In this document: positions 1-8,615 of the stretch, piece after piece
Position numbering within the stretch: the first letter of the stretch is position 1
Layout: every line of letters begins with the position of its first letter
Origin: Thalassobium sp. R2A62
Lineage (GTDB): Bacteria; Pseudomonadota; Alphaproteobacteria; Rhodobacterales; Rhodobacteraceae
DNA: 64,000 bases
Reading direction: 5' to 3'
Assembly (NCBI RefSeq): GCF_000161835.1
Contig: NZ_GG697169.2
Location: forward strand, 1,358,418 to 1,422,417
Notes under the pieces: generated by a model
Told to the model about the DNA's origin: nothing
Database searches by the model: none
Seen by the model: the letters and a program-made list of their open reading frames with translations, nothing else
Position numbers and translations under genes: made by a program

Positions 1-411
1 TGCGCCATAGTTGACGACTTTGGGGAATTGGACCGCACGCATGCGCCCAAATGCGGCCCGCTCGGGTTCTGTCAGGTTGGGCATATCAAACATAAACCGC
101 AGCCACATCATCGACGATGTGTGCATGTTAAACGTCAGCGCCGTAGCCCCACAATATTTGCCAATCTCGGCACCAATGGTCGCGTATTCCCCCAACGAAA
201 ACCCCATCCCGCCGAACTCTTCTGGAATCACCAGTTTGAGGAACCCGCCATCACGTAGCTCCTTGTAGTTTTCAGTTGGAAAGCTCGCCTCTTTGTCATG
301 CTGTACCGCACGCTCTGCGAATTTCGGGCCCAGCACATTGATCCGCTCTAACATCTCGATATGCTTGGGGCAAAATGTGCTGACGTCATAGTAGTCGCGA
401 AAATCGCTCAT
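1..411 (-). CDS. Acyl-CoA dehydrogenase-family protein, N-terminal part (cut by window edge)
   Basis: The first 137 residues of an acyl-CoA dehydrogenase-fold flavoprotein are visible; the rest lies left of base 1. The helical N-terminal domain shows the family's PEEFGGMG turn at about residues 63-70. The ATG at 411 overlaps the stop codon of the upstream dioxygenase-like gene as ATGA, so translation is coupled and this is the last visible gene of the operon running down from 8013. Family members either oxidise acyl-CoA thioesters or act as flavin-dependent hydroxylases on aromatics. The catalytic region is off the window, so those two roles cannot be separated here. Confidence 0.85.
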   Translation of the reverse strand, partial: MSDFRDYYDVSTFCPKHIEMLERINVLGPKFAERAVQHDKEASFPTENYKELRDGGFLKLVIPEEFGGMGFSLGEYATIGAEIGKYCGATALTFNMHTSSMMWLRFMFDMPNLTEPERAAFGRMRAVQFPKVVNYGA

Positions 412-1454
412 GCGAGATCTCCTTGTAGCAAGCCATCGATCACGACTGGTGTTCCATCCAACGAAATCGTGCAGCCCCGCATTGGCAGATCAAAATGCCC
501 AAGCGTGAAACGCCCTGCGTATTGGTTTGACCCTGTGGACCACAAAAAGTTCCCTGACCATGCTCGGAACTCGGTCCCTTGGACGTCGCGCTTGTCGTAA
601 AGAGCCATACTCTCCCAACGGGCGCGCGGGTTCATACCCCAGCCCACGTGGCTCAGACCGTAGGCGATCGGATCATCCCACGCCGCGAGGTATTCACGAA
701 ACAAATCCGCATCCAAACTTTCGCCCTCAATGGACCGGACAAAATCATCTTCGATCTGAAAACCGATTTGCGAATTCAGGTAACTCTTGAAAGTCAGGTT
801 CATATCCCCCTGTGCCATGACAATCTTGCCGTTGATGGTGTTCTGGCCGGGAAAGCATAAGCACAAACCACCCGGCCAATGAGCCACGCCACCTTTGGCG
901 ATCGTGAAACCGGGGGTACCGCCACATGGCGCGTCGCGAATATCGATGGTCAAGTCCGTACCAGCAGCGCTGGTCACGCGCATCTCGGATGCATCACGCA
1001 ACATCTCTATTCCCAGATCAACCTTGGGACCAAGAGCCGCCTGAGGTTCGGTCCGCTCTAGGATTTCGGGGTGCTCATTGCAGATCACGAACAGCCGCGC
1101 GCCCGCCTCCTCGATCTCGGGCCATTCCTCAGCATGCAACAGACCTTCGACCGTGACATCGACCACAACCTCTACCTGCTTGAGTGCTTCGATCACGTGG
1201 CGTTTGCCAGCAATAGCATTGGACGCGCCCGTCGATTTGACAGGGACAATCGCTGTTTGTTCCGGCGTGGGCAGAACAATAGTCGAGAACTCAGCACCCA
1301 GATCATAGAGCGCCAAAGCGCACAGCTGCATCAAAACAGGGCGTGATTGGCTCTCGGCAACAACGGCGACCGCTGTGCCTTGTCCAATCCCGTTCAACGT
1401 CAGAACGCGGCGAAAACTGGCAACCCATTTGCCTTCGGGGATTTCTGGTAGCAT
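408..1454 (-). CDS. NicX-like (2,5-dihydroxypyridine 5,6-dioxygenase / M29-fold) protein
   Basis: This 348-residue protein matches the length and C-terminal motifs of NicX, the Fe(II) enzyme that opens the ring of 2,5-dihydroxypyridine in nicotinate breakdown. GLSHVGWG places a histidine at 269, and GHFDLPMRGC places His320 and Asp322; as I recall them, the iron ligands of Pseudomonas NicX are His265, His318 and Asp320, nearly the same spacing. The fold is shared with M29 aminopeptidases, which is the alternative identity. It lies 66 bases downstream of the glutamine-synthetase-like gene and is coupled by ATGA to the acyl-CoA dehydrogenase-like gene. The substrate is not known; a hydroxylated N-heterocycle or aromatic is inferred from the family. 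Confidence 0.75.
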   Translation of the reverse strand: MLPEIPEGKWVASFRRVLTLNGIGQGTAVAVVAESQSRPVLMQLCALALYDLGAEFSTIVLPTPEQTAIVPVKSTGASNAIAGKRHVIEALKQVEVVVDVTVEGLLHAEEWPEIEEAGARLFVICNEHPEILERTEPQAALGPKVDLGIEMLRDASEMRVTSAAGTDLTIDIRDAPCGGTPGFTIAKGGVAHWPGGLCLCFPGQNTINGKIVMAQGDMNLTFKSYLNSQIGFQIEDDFVRSIEGESLDADLFREYLAAWDDPIAYGLSHVGWGMNPRARWESMALYDKRDVQGTEFRAWSGNFLWSTGSNQYAGRFTLGHFDLPMRGCTISLDGTPVVIDGLLQGDLA

Positions 1455-1520
1455 TGACGACTCCCTTTCGGGAAAGTCTGCCTTAACTAAACCGTGTAGT
1501 AAAGTTTTTTGACACCCAGC

Positions 1521-2795
1521 TCAAACGAAGGGCAGGTAAAAGTCGCGCACCTCATCGACACTCTTACCGATCAAACGCTTGAATTCATCCCGCTTGAGAT
1601 ACAACAGCGCATCACAATAGAGCGTACCAATCGCGTTTCGCAGCTCGACGTCTTGGTCCAGAGCATTCAAAGATTTGTCCAAACCTGACGGGACATGCCG
1701 CTTTTCGCGGACGTTTTCCCAGCCATCCAAATCCTCGGCAGGTTGTAGTGGCAGCTTGTTCGTATAGCCCAACCGCGCTGCTTGAAGAACGCTTGCCACA
1801 GCCTGATAGGGGCTGGTGGCACAGTCTGCCATCCGGTGTTCGAGCCGTGCAGATTTTGGCGATTTTGACGACGTCCGCGTTGTAACCAGACGGTGGTCTT
1901 CGGCCCAGTTCGCCCAGTAGCCAGCCAAACCACCCGGATTCAACCGATCATAACTGTTCACGGTTGTCGCCAGCATTCCAGCGAGGGCCGGATGATGTTC
2001 AATCAGGCCCGCAACACAATGCTTGGCCAAATCAGACAGCTCGCCGTCTGGCGCGATTGCGTTGTTCCCGTCCTTGTCATTGAAGCTAAAGTTGACGTGC
2101 AGCCCCGATCCACCGCGATCCGGCACGGGCTTGGGCATGAACGTCAGCAGCAGCCCTTTCTTGAGGCCAATCTCGCGCGCCATAGTCCGCATCAAGAACG
2201 CATCGTCACAGGCTTTGACAGCAGTGTCGAACCTCATCGTCAGCTCAAACTGCCCGTTGTCGAACTCGCCATTCATGCTTTCGATTGGAATATCAGCGGC
2301 ATAAGCGGCTTCCCAAATGTCATCCATGACACCCTTGGGGTCGCCTTCTGGTCCGGTGCTATAGACAAAGCCTCCGAGCGTATCATAGGGCCGCCAAACT
2401 CCGTCTTCATCTTTTTGGAAAATGAACGCCTCAGTCTCTAGCCCGATCATGGGGGAATAGCCCAACGCTTCCCAATCCTGCACCGCACGTTTCACTGCGC
2501 CGCGCTGGCATAGACCAAACGGGGCGTCATTCGCATATAGATCACCCAGTGCGATCTCGGTGCCCACCTGCCAACCCTTGCGCCGTTCGGCGTCCAACAC
2601 GAGCTCCATATCCGGAACGCCGTTAAAAAATTCGCTTCCTGGTACCGTGACGAGATCGCGATCATAAGAGACAGCAAAGGCACCACGCGCAAAACCAATG
2701 GCACCACCAGCAGCCACATCCGGCGGAACGTATTTGCCACGTGGCAAATTCAACATGTCGTTAAACAAGGCGCGGGTGCGTGTTATCTTGGTCAT
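1521..2795 (-). CDS. Glutamine synthetase-like gamma-glutamyl ligase
   Basis: This 424-residue protein has the glutamine synthetase catalytic fold: metal-ligand glutamates in GLETEAFIF and GEFDNGQFELTM, the ATP/metal histidine in GSGLHVNFSF, and the C-terminal RLEHRMADCATSPY segment where true GS has an R-E-R...NPY motif. Such divergent GS homologues (PuuA, IpuC, the aniline-pathway AtdA1/TdnQ) attach glutamate to amines. The ATG at 2795 was chosen because it follows the P450 stop by two bases and begins the conserved domain; an upstream in-frame extension would overlap the P450. Coupling with a class I amidotransferase, a P450 and a ring-cleavage-like enzyme suggests gamma-glutamylation of an amine substrate rather than ammonia assimilation. 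Confidence 0.85.
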   Translation of the reverse strand: MTKITRTRALFNDMLNLPRGKYVPPDVAAGGAIGFARGAFAVSYDRDLVTVPGSEFFNGVPDMELVLDAERRKGWQVGTEIALGDLYANDAPFGLCQRGAVKRAVQDWEALGYSPMIGLETEAFIFQKDEDGVWRPYDTLGGFVYSTGPEGDPKGVMDDIWEAAYAADIPIESMNGEFDNGQFELTMRFDTAVKACDDAFLMRTMAREIGLKKGLLLTFMPKPVPDRGGSGLHVNFSFNDKDGNNAIAPDGELSDLAKHCVAGLIEHHPALAGMLATTVNSYDRLNPGGLAGYWANWAEDHRLVTTRTSSKSPKSARLEHRMADCATSPYQAVASVLQAARLGYTNKLPLQPAEDLDGWENVREKRHVPSGLDKSLNALDQDVELRNAIGTLYCDALLYLKRDEFKRLIGKSVDEVRDFYLPFV

Positions 2796-2797
2796 TT

Positions 2798-4033
2798 TTA
2801 GGTCGCCTTGGTCGCGCGAACGTTCAGTTCTTTGACGCCGCAAATAAAGTTCGACCGCGTCCATGTCGGGGCCTCAATCGCTTCGAAACGATCAATGCGT
2901 TTGACCAACTCTTCGATTGCGATCCGCACTTCAAGCTTGGCTAAATGCATCCCCAGACACACATGGATACCGCCTTGCCCGAACGCCAAATGCCGGTTCG
3001 GACTGCGACCCAATTCGCAGGCGTGCGGGTTCTCAAACACGGCCTCATCGCGGCTGCCAGACACAAACCATAGCAGCGCCTTATCGCCTTCTTTCAGCGT
3101 CTTGCCGTGCAGTTCATAGTCCTGCGTGACTGTACGCCGAAAATGCATCGTAGGGGATGCAAGGCGAATGAATTCGTCAGCACAGGTGTCCCAATGATCC
3201 CCAGTTCGCAGCTGTGCGATCAAATCGGGATTGTGCGCCAGTAGGTTCAACGCCATGGAAATCGAATACCGCGTTGTGTCGTTGCCCGCCGCGACCAAAA
3301 GACAAAAGAAGTTCTTGAACTCCAACTCTTTTAATCCGTTCTCATCCCTCATCATCTTGGCCAGAATGCCGTCTTCGGCGACCGCACGGCGATTTTCCAA
3401 CAGGTCTGATGCATAGTCGTACAGGTCGATGCCCGCAGGGCTACGAAATGGCATCAAGCGGTAGGCGCTGGTGTCCATTTTATCGACAACGTGATCCGTG
3501 AAATCAGGATCTGAGTTACCGATCAGCGCATCGCCCTTTTCAACCAGCCAATCCAGATCTTCGTCCGGCACCCCTAGGATACGCCCCAGCATCATCATAG
3601 GCAGCTGTTTGGCCATTGCATCGACAGCATCAAATTCAGTCTTCTCTAGTGCTTTATCAGCGATGTCGCTCGCCAGCTCACGGATCAATCCTTCGAACCG
3701 CCCCATAACTGGCTTGGCAAAGTTCGGATTCACGACGCGGCGTGTCACTGTGTGCTCTGGCGCATCGGTTTCTTGGAACGTACGGCGCGCCATATATTCA
3801 TCGTGGCTCTGATCCTCGAGCCGGATCCCCTGCGCGGAGCTAAAAATTGGTCCTTCGCGATTGGCGAGAGCAATATCCGCGTGGCGGGTCAGGTTCCAAA
3901 ACCCTTTGGTCTCGTCGTCCCCCTCAGTCCACGACACTGGGTCCTCTTTACGAAGCCGATCAAATGTCTTGTGTGGCACACCGTTGGCAAAGCTGTCGTG
4001 GCTCAACAGGTTGAGATATCCGTCGTCATGCAT
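2798..4033 (-). CDS. Cytochrome P450
   Basis: This is a soluble bacterial P450 of 411 residues. The oxygen-activating I-helix reads AAGNDTT (residues 248-254), the ExxR motif is EFIR (287-290), and the heme-binding loop is FGQGGIHVCLG with the thiolate Cys359. It would need an external ferredoxin and reductase; none is encoded beside it. Its ATG lies inside the end of the amidotransferase gene (8-base overlap), and the ligase gene follows after 2 bases, so the three are translated as a block. It probably hydroxylates or N-dealkylates the operon's substrate or its glutamylated form (inference). Confidence 0.95.
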   Translation of the reverse strand: MHDDGYLNLLSHDSFANGVPHKTFDRLRKEDPVSWTEGDDETKGFWNLTRHADIALANREGPIFSSAQGIRLEDQSHDEYMARRTFQETDAPEHTVTRRVVNPNFAKPVMGRFEGLIRELASDIADKALEKTEFDAVDAMAKQLPMMMLGRILGVPDEDLDWLVEKGDALIGNSDPDFTDHVVDKMDTSAYRLMPFRSPAGIDLYDYASDLLENRRAVAEDGILAKMMRDENGLKELEFKNFFCLLVAAGNDTTRYSISMALNLLAHNPDLIAQLRTGDHWDTCADEFIRLASPTMHFRRTVTQDYELHGKTLKEGDKALLWFVSGSRDEAVFENPHACELGRSPNRHLAFGQGGIHVCLGMHLAKLEVRIAIEELVKRIDRFEAIEAPTWTRSNFICGVKELNVRATKAT

Positions 4034-4754
4034 GGGTCATGGCTTTCTTAAAGAATTCCGTCGTCCAGAGGCCAAAGATATGCCCCTCTTGATCTTTTTC
4101 TAAACTGTCCCACGCAGACTTGCGTTCCTCTGCGGGAATCGAGCTTTCGGTGAAACGCAACACGCAGGACATAAAGTCATTGCAAAATTCTGGGTGAAAC
4201 TGCGTCGTAAAGATATGGCCGCCTTTGGCAAAGCTGGCGACCTTGCAATTCTTGGAAGATCCCAGCAAATCACACCCTTCAGGCAGCGTGGTCACCGTGT
4301 CTTCGTGAAAGACATACATCGGCAGCGCATCACGATCAGGGATCATCCAAGGACGCTTGGTATGATAGTGCGTGTCTTCAATCCCGACGTTGTATCCATC
4401 GGGCTTTTTCTCGACTGTTCCGCCCAGCGCCAGCGCGATCGCTTGGTGGCCGAAACAGGCGCCCATCAATGGCTTCTTCGCGGCGTCACAGCGGCGGATG
4501 AAATCCATGAGGTCATCGGTAAATACGTGCTGGTCCAGAACGCTCAGTGGACTGCCAGTGATCATGTACGCGTCTTGTTCATTCAGATCTTGCGGCACTT
4601 CGCCACCGATCGTCATGTAAATTCTGTAGTGAAACCGATCATCCTGCGCATCAAACATGTCGCGGAACCGGTGAGAGTCGTCAGGGAACGCATCACCGAC
4701 CTCGACACTTTTGTCGTGGTTGGTCTGCAGTATGCCGAGCTTGATACGTTTCAT
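4026..4754 (-). CDS. Class I glutamine amidotransferase-like protein
   Basis: A stand-alone class I amidotransferase (242 residues) with a complete catalytic triad: nucleophile Cys100 in GACFGHQ, and His187 and Glu189 in TQFHPEF. Single-domain members include GMP-synthase-like proteins and gamma-glutamyl hydrolases such as PuuD, and the AtdA2/TdnT protein of aniline degradation that pairs with a GS-like ligase. Because a GS-like gene lies in the same operon, removal of a gamma-glutamyl group or balancing of its level is a likely role. It is separated from the upstream tctC-like gene by 54 bases containing a hairpin, and has an AAAAGAGA-type ribosome site before the ATG. Confidence 0.88.
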   Translation of the reverse strand: MKRIKLGILQTNHDKSVEVGDAFPDDSHRFRDMFDAQDDRFHYRIYMTIGGEVPQDLNEQDAYMITGSPLSVLDQHVFTDDLMDFIRRCDAAKKPLMGACFGHQAIALALGGTVEKKPDGYNVGIEDTHYHTKRPWMIPDRDALPMYVFHEDTVTTLPEGCDLLGSSKNCKVASFAKGGHIFTTQFHPEFCNDFMSCVLRFTESSIPAEERKSAWDSLEKDQEGHIFGLWTTEFFKKAMTHA

Positions 4755-4772
4755 GATATCTCTTTTCGAGAA

Positions 4773-4801
4773 GAGCGCCCGCCGTATACCAGCAGGCGCT
4801 C
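4773..4801 (-). terminator. Hairpin between tctC-like gene and amidotransferase gene
   Basis: GAGCGCC and GGCGCTC form a seven-base-pair inverted repeat with about 15 bases between the arms, in the only sizeable gap inside the operon. There is no long U-run. A partial terminator or 3' mRNA-stabilising stem after a binding-protein gene fits this position, and would give more binding protein than downstream enzymes. Function is inferred. Confidence 0.45.
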
Positions 4802-4808
4802 AAGAGTT

Positions 4809-5750
4809 TTAGTTTTCGAGTGCTTCCATCATCTCGCCAACCACTTCGCGGTCGTTGAGAACACGTTGAGCTGCAATCGACGCATCCTGCCAGTAAACGC
4901 CGGCACCTGTTTCGGTCATCAACTGCTGGGCTTCGTCAGACGCCATTGTGTTTTTTGCGATCTGTGCCAGCGTGTCGATCACTTCTTGTGGTGTACCTTT
5001 GGTGACGAACAGGCCATTCCACAACTCCAGATCCTTGATACCGGACTGCGACGACAACGTCTCAACGCCGTTCAGCTTTGGAATTGGGTCGTTACCGATG
5101 TTGGCCAAGATATTCAGGTCATCCAAGCAAGGCTCAATCAACGCCAGCGTCGTGTTAATCACATCCGCGTCGCCTGCCGACAAAGTGTTACAGTCCAGCA
5201 AGTCAAAGGCCGCATCATCTGCAAACTCAAAGTCCATCGCTTGGGCTGCCGCAAAGGATGCAACTGTTGGTGTCAGGCTCGCGCCAAAGTGACCCAAGAC
5301 AACGTCATTGTCCTGTGCGTGTGCCGCCAGTTCAGCCATGTTGCTGTAAGGTGCATTACCAGAGGCCGCCAAAACAAATGGGTAAGTTAGGAAGATGCCG
5401 ACAGGCTCAAAGCTGTCCATCTCGATGCCGATGTCGATCAGTGGGCCAACGATTGGCACAACGCCAACAAAGGATCCAATGACTGTACCGTCGTTAGGCG
5501 CGGCCAACACGTCCAGCGCACCCGGGAATGGGCCATCGCCACCACCTGGTTTATTCACAACCGACGCCGAAACGCCTGTTGCTTCTTGCATGTTGGCTGC
5601 AATCATCCGTGTCAGGATGTCTTCAAAGTCACCCGGTGGGAAAGGCACAACAAACTGTACCGGTGATGTTGGATATTCGGCCATTGCAGGCAGCGCGCCA
5701 GCAAGAACCGTCGACGCTGCAAGAGCAGCCGTCAGAGCAAGTTTTTTCAT
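4809..5750 (-). CDS. tctC: TctC/Bug-family periplasmic solute-binding protein
   Basis: A 313-residue extracytoplasmic binding protein with a clear signal peptide (MKKLALTAALAASTVLAG, cleavage near AMA-EYP). The mature start, YPTSPVQFVVPFPPG, is the typical N-terminal strand of Bug receptors, and the NKPGGGDG loop is the conserved ligand-edge segment. These receptors bind carboxylates, amides or aromatic acids for the tripartite tricarboxylate transporter. It follows tctA by 22 bases; the family's more usual order is C-B-A, whereas here it is B-A-C. The hairpin downstream may raise its expression relative to the enzymes. Confidence 0.92.
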   Translation of the reverse strand: MKKLALTAALAASTVLAGALPAMAEYPTSPVQFVVPFPPGDFEDILTRMIAANMQEATGVSASVVNKPGGGDGPFPGALDVLAAPNDGTVIGSFVGVVPIVGPLIDIGIEMDSFEPVGIFLTYPFVLAASGNAPYSNMAELAAHAQDNDVVLGHFGASLTPTVASFAAAQAMDFEFADDAAFDLLDCNTLSAGDADVINTTLALIEPCLDDLNILANIGNDPIPKLNGVETLSSQSGIKDLELWNGLFVTKGTPQEVIDTLAQIAKNTMASDEAQQLMTETGAGVYWQDASIAAQRVLNDREVVGEMMEALEN

Positions 5751-5772
5751 TTTAGTCTCCCGTTGTTTTTGG

Positions 5773-7269
5773 TCATGTTTGATAGTCCGTGCGTCTGTTT
5801 TTGATCGACGTCCAAATGATGAATCCTATGACCATAAGGATCACCACGAATAAGATGCCCGAGACGGGCCGGTTGACCAGATCAATCGCTGATTTGATTT
5901 GTCCCGCGCCGGCGGTCAGCCTCTCAACAATGATCGACCCGAGGACGAGCCCCAGAACGATGGGCACAAGAGGCCAGTCGAGACGGCGCAATACAAAGCC
6001 GACAAAGCCAAAGCAGACCGCGAAAATGCAGTCTGTCAGGCTGTTTCGGATCGAATACACCCCCACAAACGACAAGATCATAATGAACGCTCCCAAAAAT
6101 CTGTTGGGGATATAGACCATCTTGGCAATAAAACGGGTCGACACCAGCAGCGTCGCCAGCACCAAGACGTTGATGATCAAGAGAGCCGTGAACAAGCTGA
6201 ACAGAAAATCCGGGTTGTTCTCAAAGATATCTGGCCCCGGCTTGATGCCTGCATCAAAGAAAACAACCATCATCATAGCGGTCAGCGCCTCGCCCGGCAC
6301 ACCCAGCGCCAAGAGCGGGATCATCGCGGCCGCCGGAACAGCGTTGTTCGATGTCTCCGAGGCGATCAGCCCCTCGTGCGAACCGTGTCCAAATCGCGCG
6401 GGCTCTTTGGACAGCGACCGTGCCGTTGAATAGCTAAAGAACTGCGCGACAAACTCGCCCACTCCCGGAATGATCCCCATGACGGTGCCGTACATCGCAG
6501 ACAACAACGTGATCAGTTTGCGGCCCGCGATCTCGCGAAAGCCGCTCAACAGACCGCCCGTGATACGGGCCTCGGGTGGATCATCGTCCTTGCCAACCAT
6601 CAGATTCAACGCTTGGCTAAGCGCAAAGATACCCACGATCACAACAATCAAATTAAAGCCGGAATAGAGATACTCGATATCAAAGGTATATCGGTCTATC
6701 TTGCGGGTTGATTGACGTCCGATCATCGCGATCAAGAAACCAAACCCGAACAGCAGCGCTGCGATGCCCATCGTCTGGCGATGCGCCGCAATCAGCAAAA
6801 CGCCCCCCAGTACCGCGGCCATCAAAATATCGCGCTGACCAAACAATGCTCCCAAGTCACGCAGATACGGGCCAAATACAAACAACGCGATCAACGCCAT
6901 GAGGATGGAAAAGCACCCACCAAAGAACGACGCCGAATACGCTAATGACAAAGCGCGCGACGCCTCGCCCCGTCGCGTCATCGCATACCCATCATAGGTC
7001 GTTAGCGCATTCACCGGCGTCCCCGGCGTGTTGATCAAGATCGCCGGTATCGCCCCGCCGTACATCGACGAACCATAGACCCCAAGCAACAGAACCAGAC
7101 TGACCAAGTCATCCAGAAACACCGTTGCGGGCAACAAGATCGCAATGGCAATCGCCGGCCCGATACCCGGAACAGCGCCGATAATCAGACCGCCCACCGA
7201 CCCGATCACAATCGACAACAGCACCGCGGGCTGCATCAGACTGTCCAATCCTGTGAGAAAAGCCTCCAT
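5773..7269 (-). CDS. tctA: Tripartite tricarboxylate transporter large membrane subunit TctA
   Basis: A 498-residue, strongly hydrophobic protein with the TctA signature regions: GAVPGIGPAIAIAILLP near residue 35, and the YGGAIPAILINTPGTP segment near residue 70. A second glycine/proline-rich motif (GIIPGVGEFVAQFFSYSTA) lies in the middle. About twelve membrane helices are expected. It imports the ligand captured by the TctC-like protein, driven by an ion gradient. It starts nine bases after the tctB gene, so the pair is cotranscribed. Confidence 0.95.
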   Translation of the reverse strand: MEAFLTGLDSLMQPAVLLSIVIGSVGGLIIGAVPGIGPAIAIAILLPATVFLDDLVSLVLLLGVYGSSMYGGAIPAILINTPGTPVNALTTYDGYAMTRRGEASRALSLAYSASFFGGCFSILMALIALFVFGPYLRDLGALFGQRDILMAAVLGGVLLIAAHRQTMGIAALLFGFGFLIAMIGRQSTRKIDRYTFDIEYLYSGFNLIVVIVGIFALSQALNLMVGKDDDPPEARITGGLLSGFREIAGRKLITLLSAMYGTVMGIIPGVGEFVAQFFSYSTARSLSKEPARFGHGSHEGLIASETSNNAVPAAAMIPLLALGVPGEALTAMMMVVFFDAGIKPGPDIFENNPDFLFSLFTALLIINVLVLATLLVSTRFIAKMVYIPNRFLGAFIMILSFVGVYSIRNSLTDCIFAVCFGFVGFVLRRLDWPLVPIVLGLVLGSIIVERLTAGAGQIKSAIDLVNRPVSGILFVVILMVIGFIIWTSIKNRRTDYQT

Positions 7270-7278
7270 CAGCGCGCC

Positions 7279-8013
7279 CTAAAAATACGTCAACATGAAT
7301 GCACGCGTGGCCGCGGGCAGTTGATCATAGAGCCAGATGCTAATCGGCGTCTTGATCTGTAACAGCGTGCGAAACGCCACCACGACAGCAAAGCTCGACA
7401 CGAAACCGGTCACGATCCAAGACCGGCCTCGATAGCCCAGTCGCCATGTCAAATAGGTCCCCAATATCAGGGTCGACACTAGATACCCCAAGATCGGAAC
7501 GATCAGGGTATAGCCGATGAAATAGGCCACGTACTCTAGCGCGGCCGCATATTTGGTTAGCTCGAAAGACACGCTGGTCGGCAACAAGAACCGCTTGCGC
7601 CAAGCCGTTTCATTCCATGATCCGCGCAAATTCCAAAGCGCCGCGGGGACGAACACCAGCAGACACAGCAATGGCGCGACCCATGATTGTTTGAGAATGC
7701 GGCCCAACCGCGTGACCCGCCCTTCGATGTCGGCGAGCCCGAATTGATATGCCACATATGTCCCGAGCTCGTCAGGCAGTTTGCGTGTTTCCCACCCCGT
7801 TTGCGTCCAAAAGAATGCAAAGAAAAAGAGAGCCAGCAACGCCACGACAATCGAAACTTCCAAGTCCCCACGGGTGCGTGAGAATTTGAACAAGTCCTCG
7901 ACCTTTACCTTTTTGTCTGGCGGGCATTCGCTTTGGAATACAGTCGTTCCGTCCAGCGGAGATGCCTCATCGAATAGATACAAGTCATCTGGCGTGTTGG
8001 ACGATTGGCTCAT
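7279..8013 (-). CDS. tctB: Tripartite tricarboxylate transporter small membrane subunit TctB
   Basis: This is the small membrane subunit of the TctABC system, 244 residues from the ATG at 8013. The usual TctB is nearer 150-170 residues; the extra length is a hydrophilic N-terminal stretch of about 60 residues before the first helix (SIVVALLALFFFAFF). At least three further hydrophobic segments follow. A GTG 33 bases upstream would add eleven residues without obvious merit. It is the first gene of the minus-strand operon that runs to base 1, so the operon promoter should lie between 8014 and the rpmG terminator. Confidence 0.85.
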   Translation of the reverse strand: MSQSSNTPDDLYLFDEASPLDGTTVFQSECPPDKKVKVEDLFKFSRTRGDLEVSIVVALLALFFFAFFWTQTGWETRKLPDELGTYVAYQFGLADIEGRVTRLGRILKQSWVAPLLCLLVFVPAALWNLRGSWNETAWRKRFLLPTSVSFELTKYAAALEYVAYFIGYTLIVPILGYLVSTLILGTYLTWRLGYRGRSWIVTGFVSSFAVVVAFRTLLQIKTPISIWLYDQLPAATRAFMLTYF

Positions 8014-8157
8014 CTTGGTGCCCACACCACGGCAAGACCCCAGCACAAATGCCAGTTTGAAGATGCTTCAAAGCACAAGAGTTTGCTTGGAAATTTCATG
8101 TCTTCAGCACTTCAGTCCCAGGAAGGTTTGCTCATCCTTGCTGAACTTGCAGAGAAA

Positions 8158-8175
8158 TACTTAACATGTCAAGTA
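8158..8175. promoter_or_regulatory. 18-bp inverted repeat upstream of the tctBAC-led operon
   Basis: TACTT-N-ACATGT-N-AAGTA is a perfect inverted repeat apart from the two unpaired positions. On the minus strand it contains TTGACA, a consensus -35 hexamer, 145 bases upstream of the tctB start. The 8014-8308 stretch otherwise holds no gene. A repressor or activator site controlling the catabolic operon is the likely role. No regulator gene is next to it in the window. Confidence 0.55.
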
Positions 8176-8254
8176 ATATGGCTGCACCACTTTGCCTATC
8201 CCCTGCGGTCCACCTGACCCGAGAATTTGCAGCTGGCATGGGCGACCCCAGAAA

Positions 8255-8282
8255 CGAAAAAGGCCACGCGCGAAGCGTGGCC
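8255..8282 (-). terminator. Intrinsic terminator of rpmG
   Basis: An eight-base-pair perfect stem (GGCCACGC/GCGTGGCC) with a five-base loop at 8262-8282 is followed on the minus strand by TTTTTCGTTT. It lies 26 bases past the rpmG stop and isolates rpmG from the catabolic operon downstream. Confidence 0.9.
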
Positions 8283-8308
8283 AATCCAGTCGAAAACGAA
8301 ATCAAGCC

Positions 8309-8476
8309 TTACTTGATTTTGCCTTCTTTATACTCAACGTGCTTGCGAACAACTGGGTCGTATTTGTTGACGACCATCTTTTCAGTCATTGTCCGTGCGT
8401 TCTTTTTGGTCACATAAAAGTGGCCAGTGCCTGCGGTCGAGTTCAGGCGGATTTTGATTGTGGTTGGCTTCGCCAT
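8309..8476 (-). CDS. rpmG: 50S ribosomal protein L33
   Basis: A 55-residue basic protein that begins [18 protein letters not shown] and ends [10 protein letters not shown], the standard form of proteobacterial L33. It has the [20 protein letters not shown] core and no zinc-binding cysteines, so it is the zinc-independent (C-minus) type. It is a component of the large ribosomal subunit near the E site. The start is preceded by a GGAGAACGATC ribosome site. It stands alone, with a strong terminator downstream. Confidence 0.97.
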   Translation of the reverse strand: MAKPTTIKIRLNSTAGTGHFYVTKKNARTMTEKMVVNKYDPVVRKHVEYKEGKIK

Positions 8477-8615
8477 GATCGTTCTCCTACTCGCAGGTCC
8501 GCATACGCGTCCAAGCGGTTCAAATGTCAGGCCTGCGTTTTAGCTAACACAGGGTCCCTGTCAACCGCTTTTACAGGATTCACCCGACTTCAGAAGCCCT
8601 AGCCCCCATTCAGTG

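Noticed and set aside
4194-5390. 398-codon open frame on the plus strand
   Set aside because: It lies opposite the amidotransferase and tctC genes, both of which have full motif support; composition (His/Arg/Cys-rich) is that of an antisense frame.
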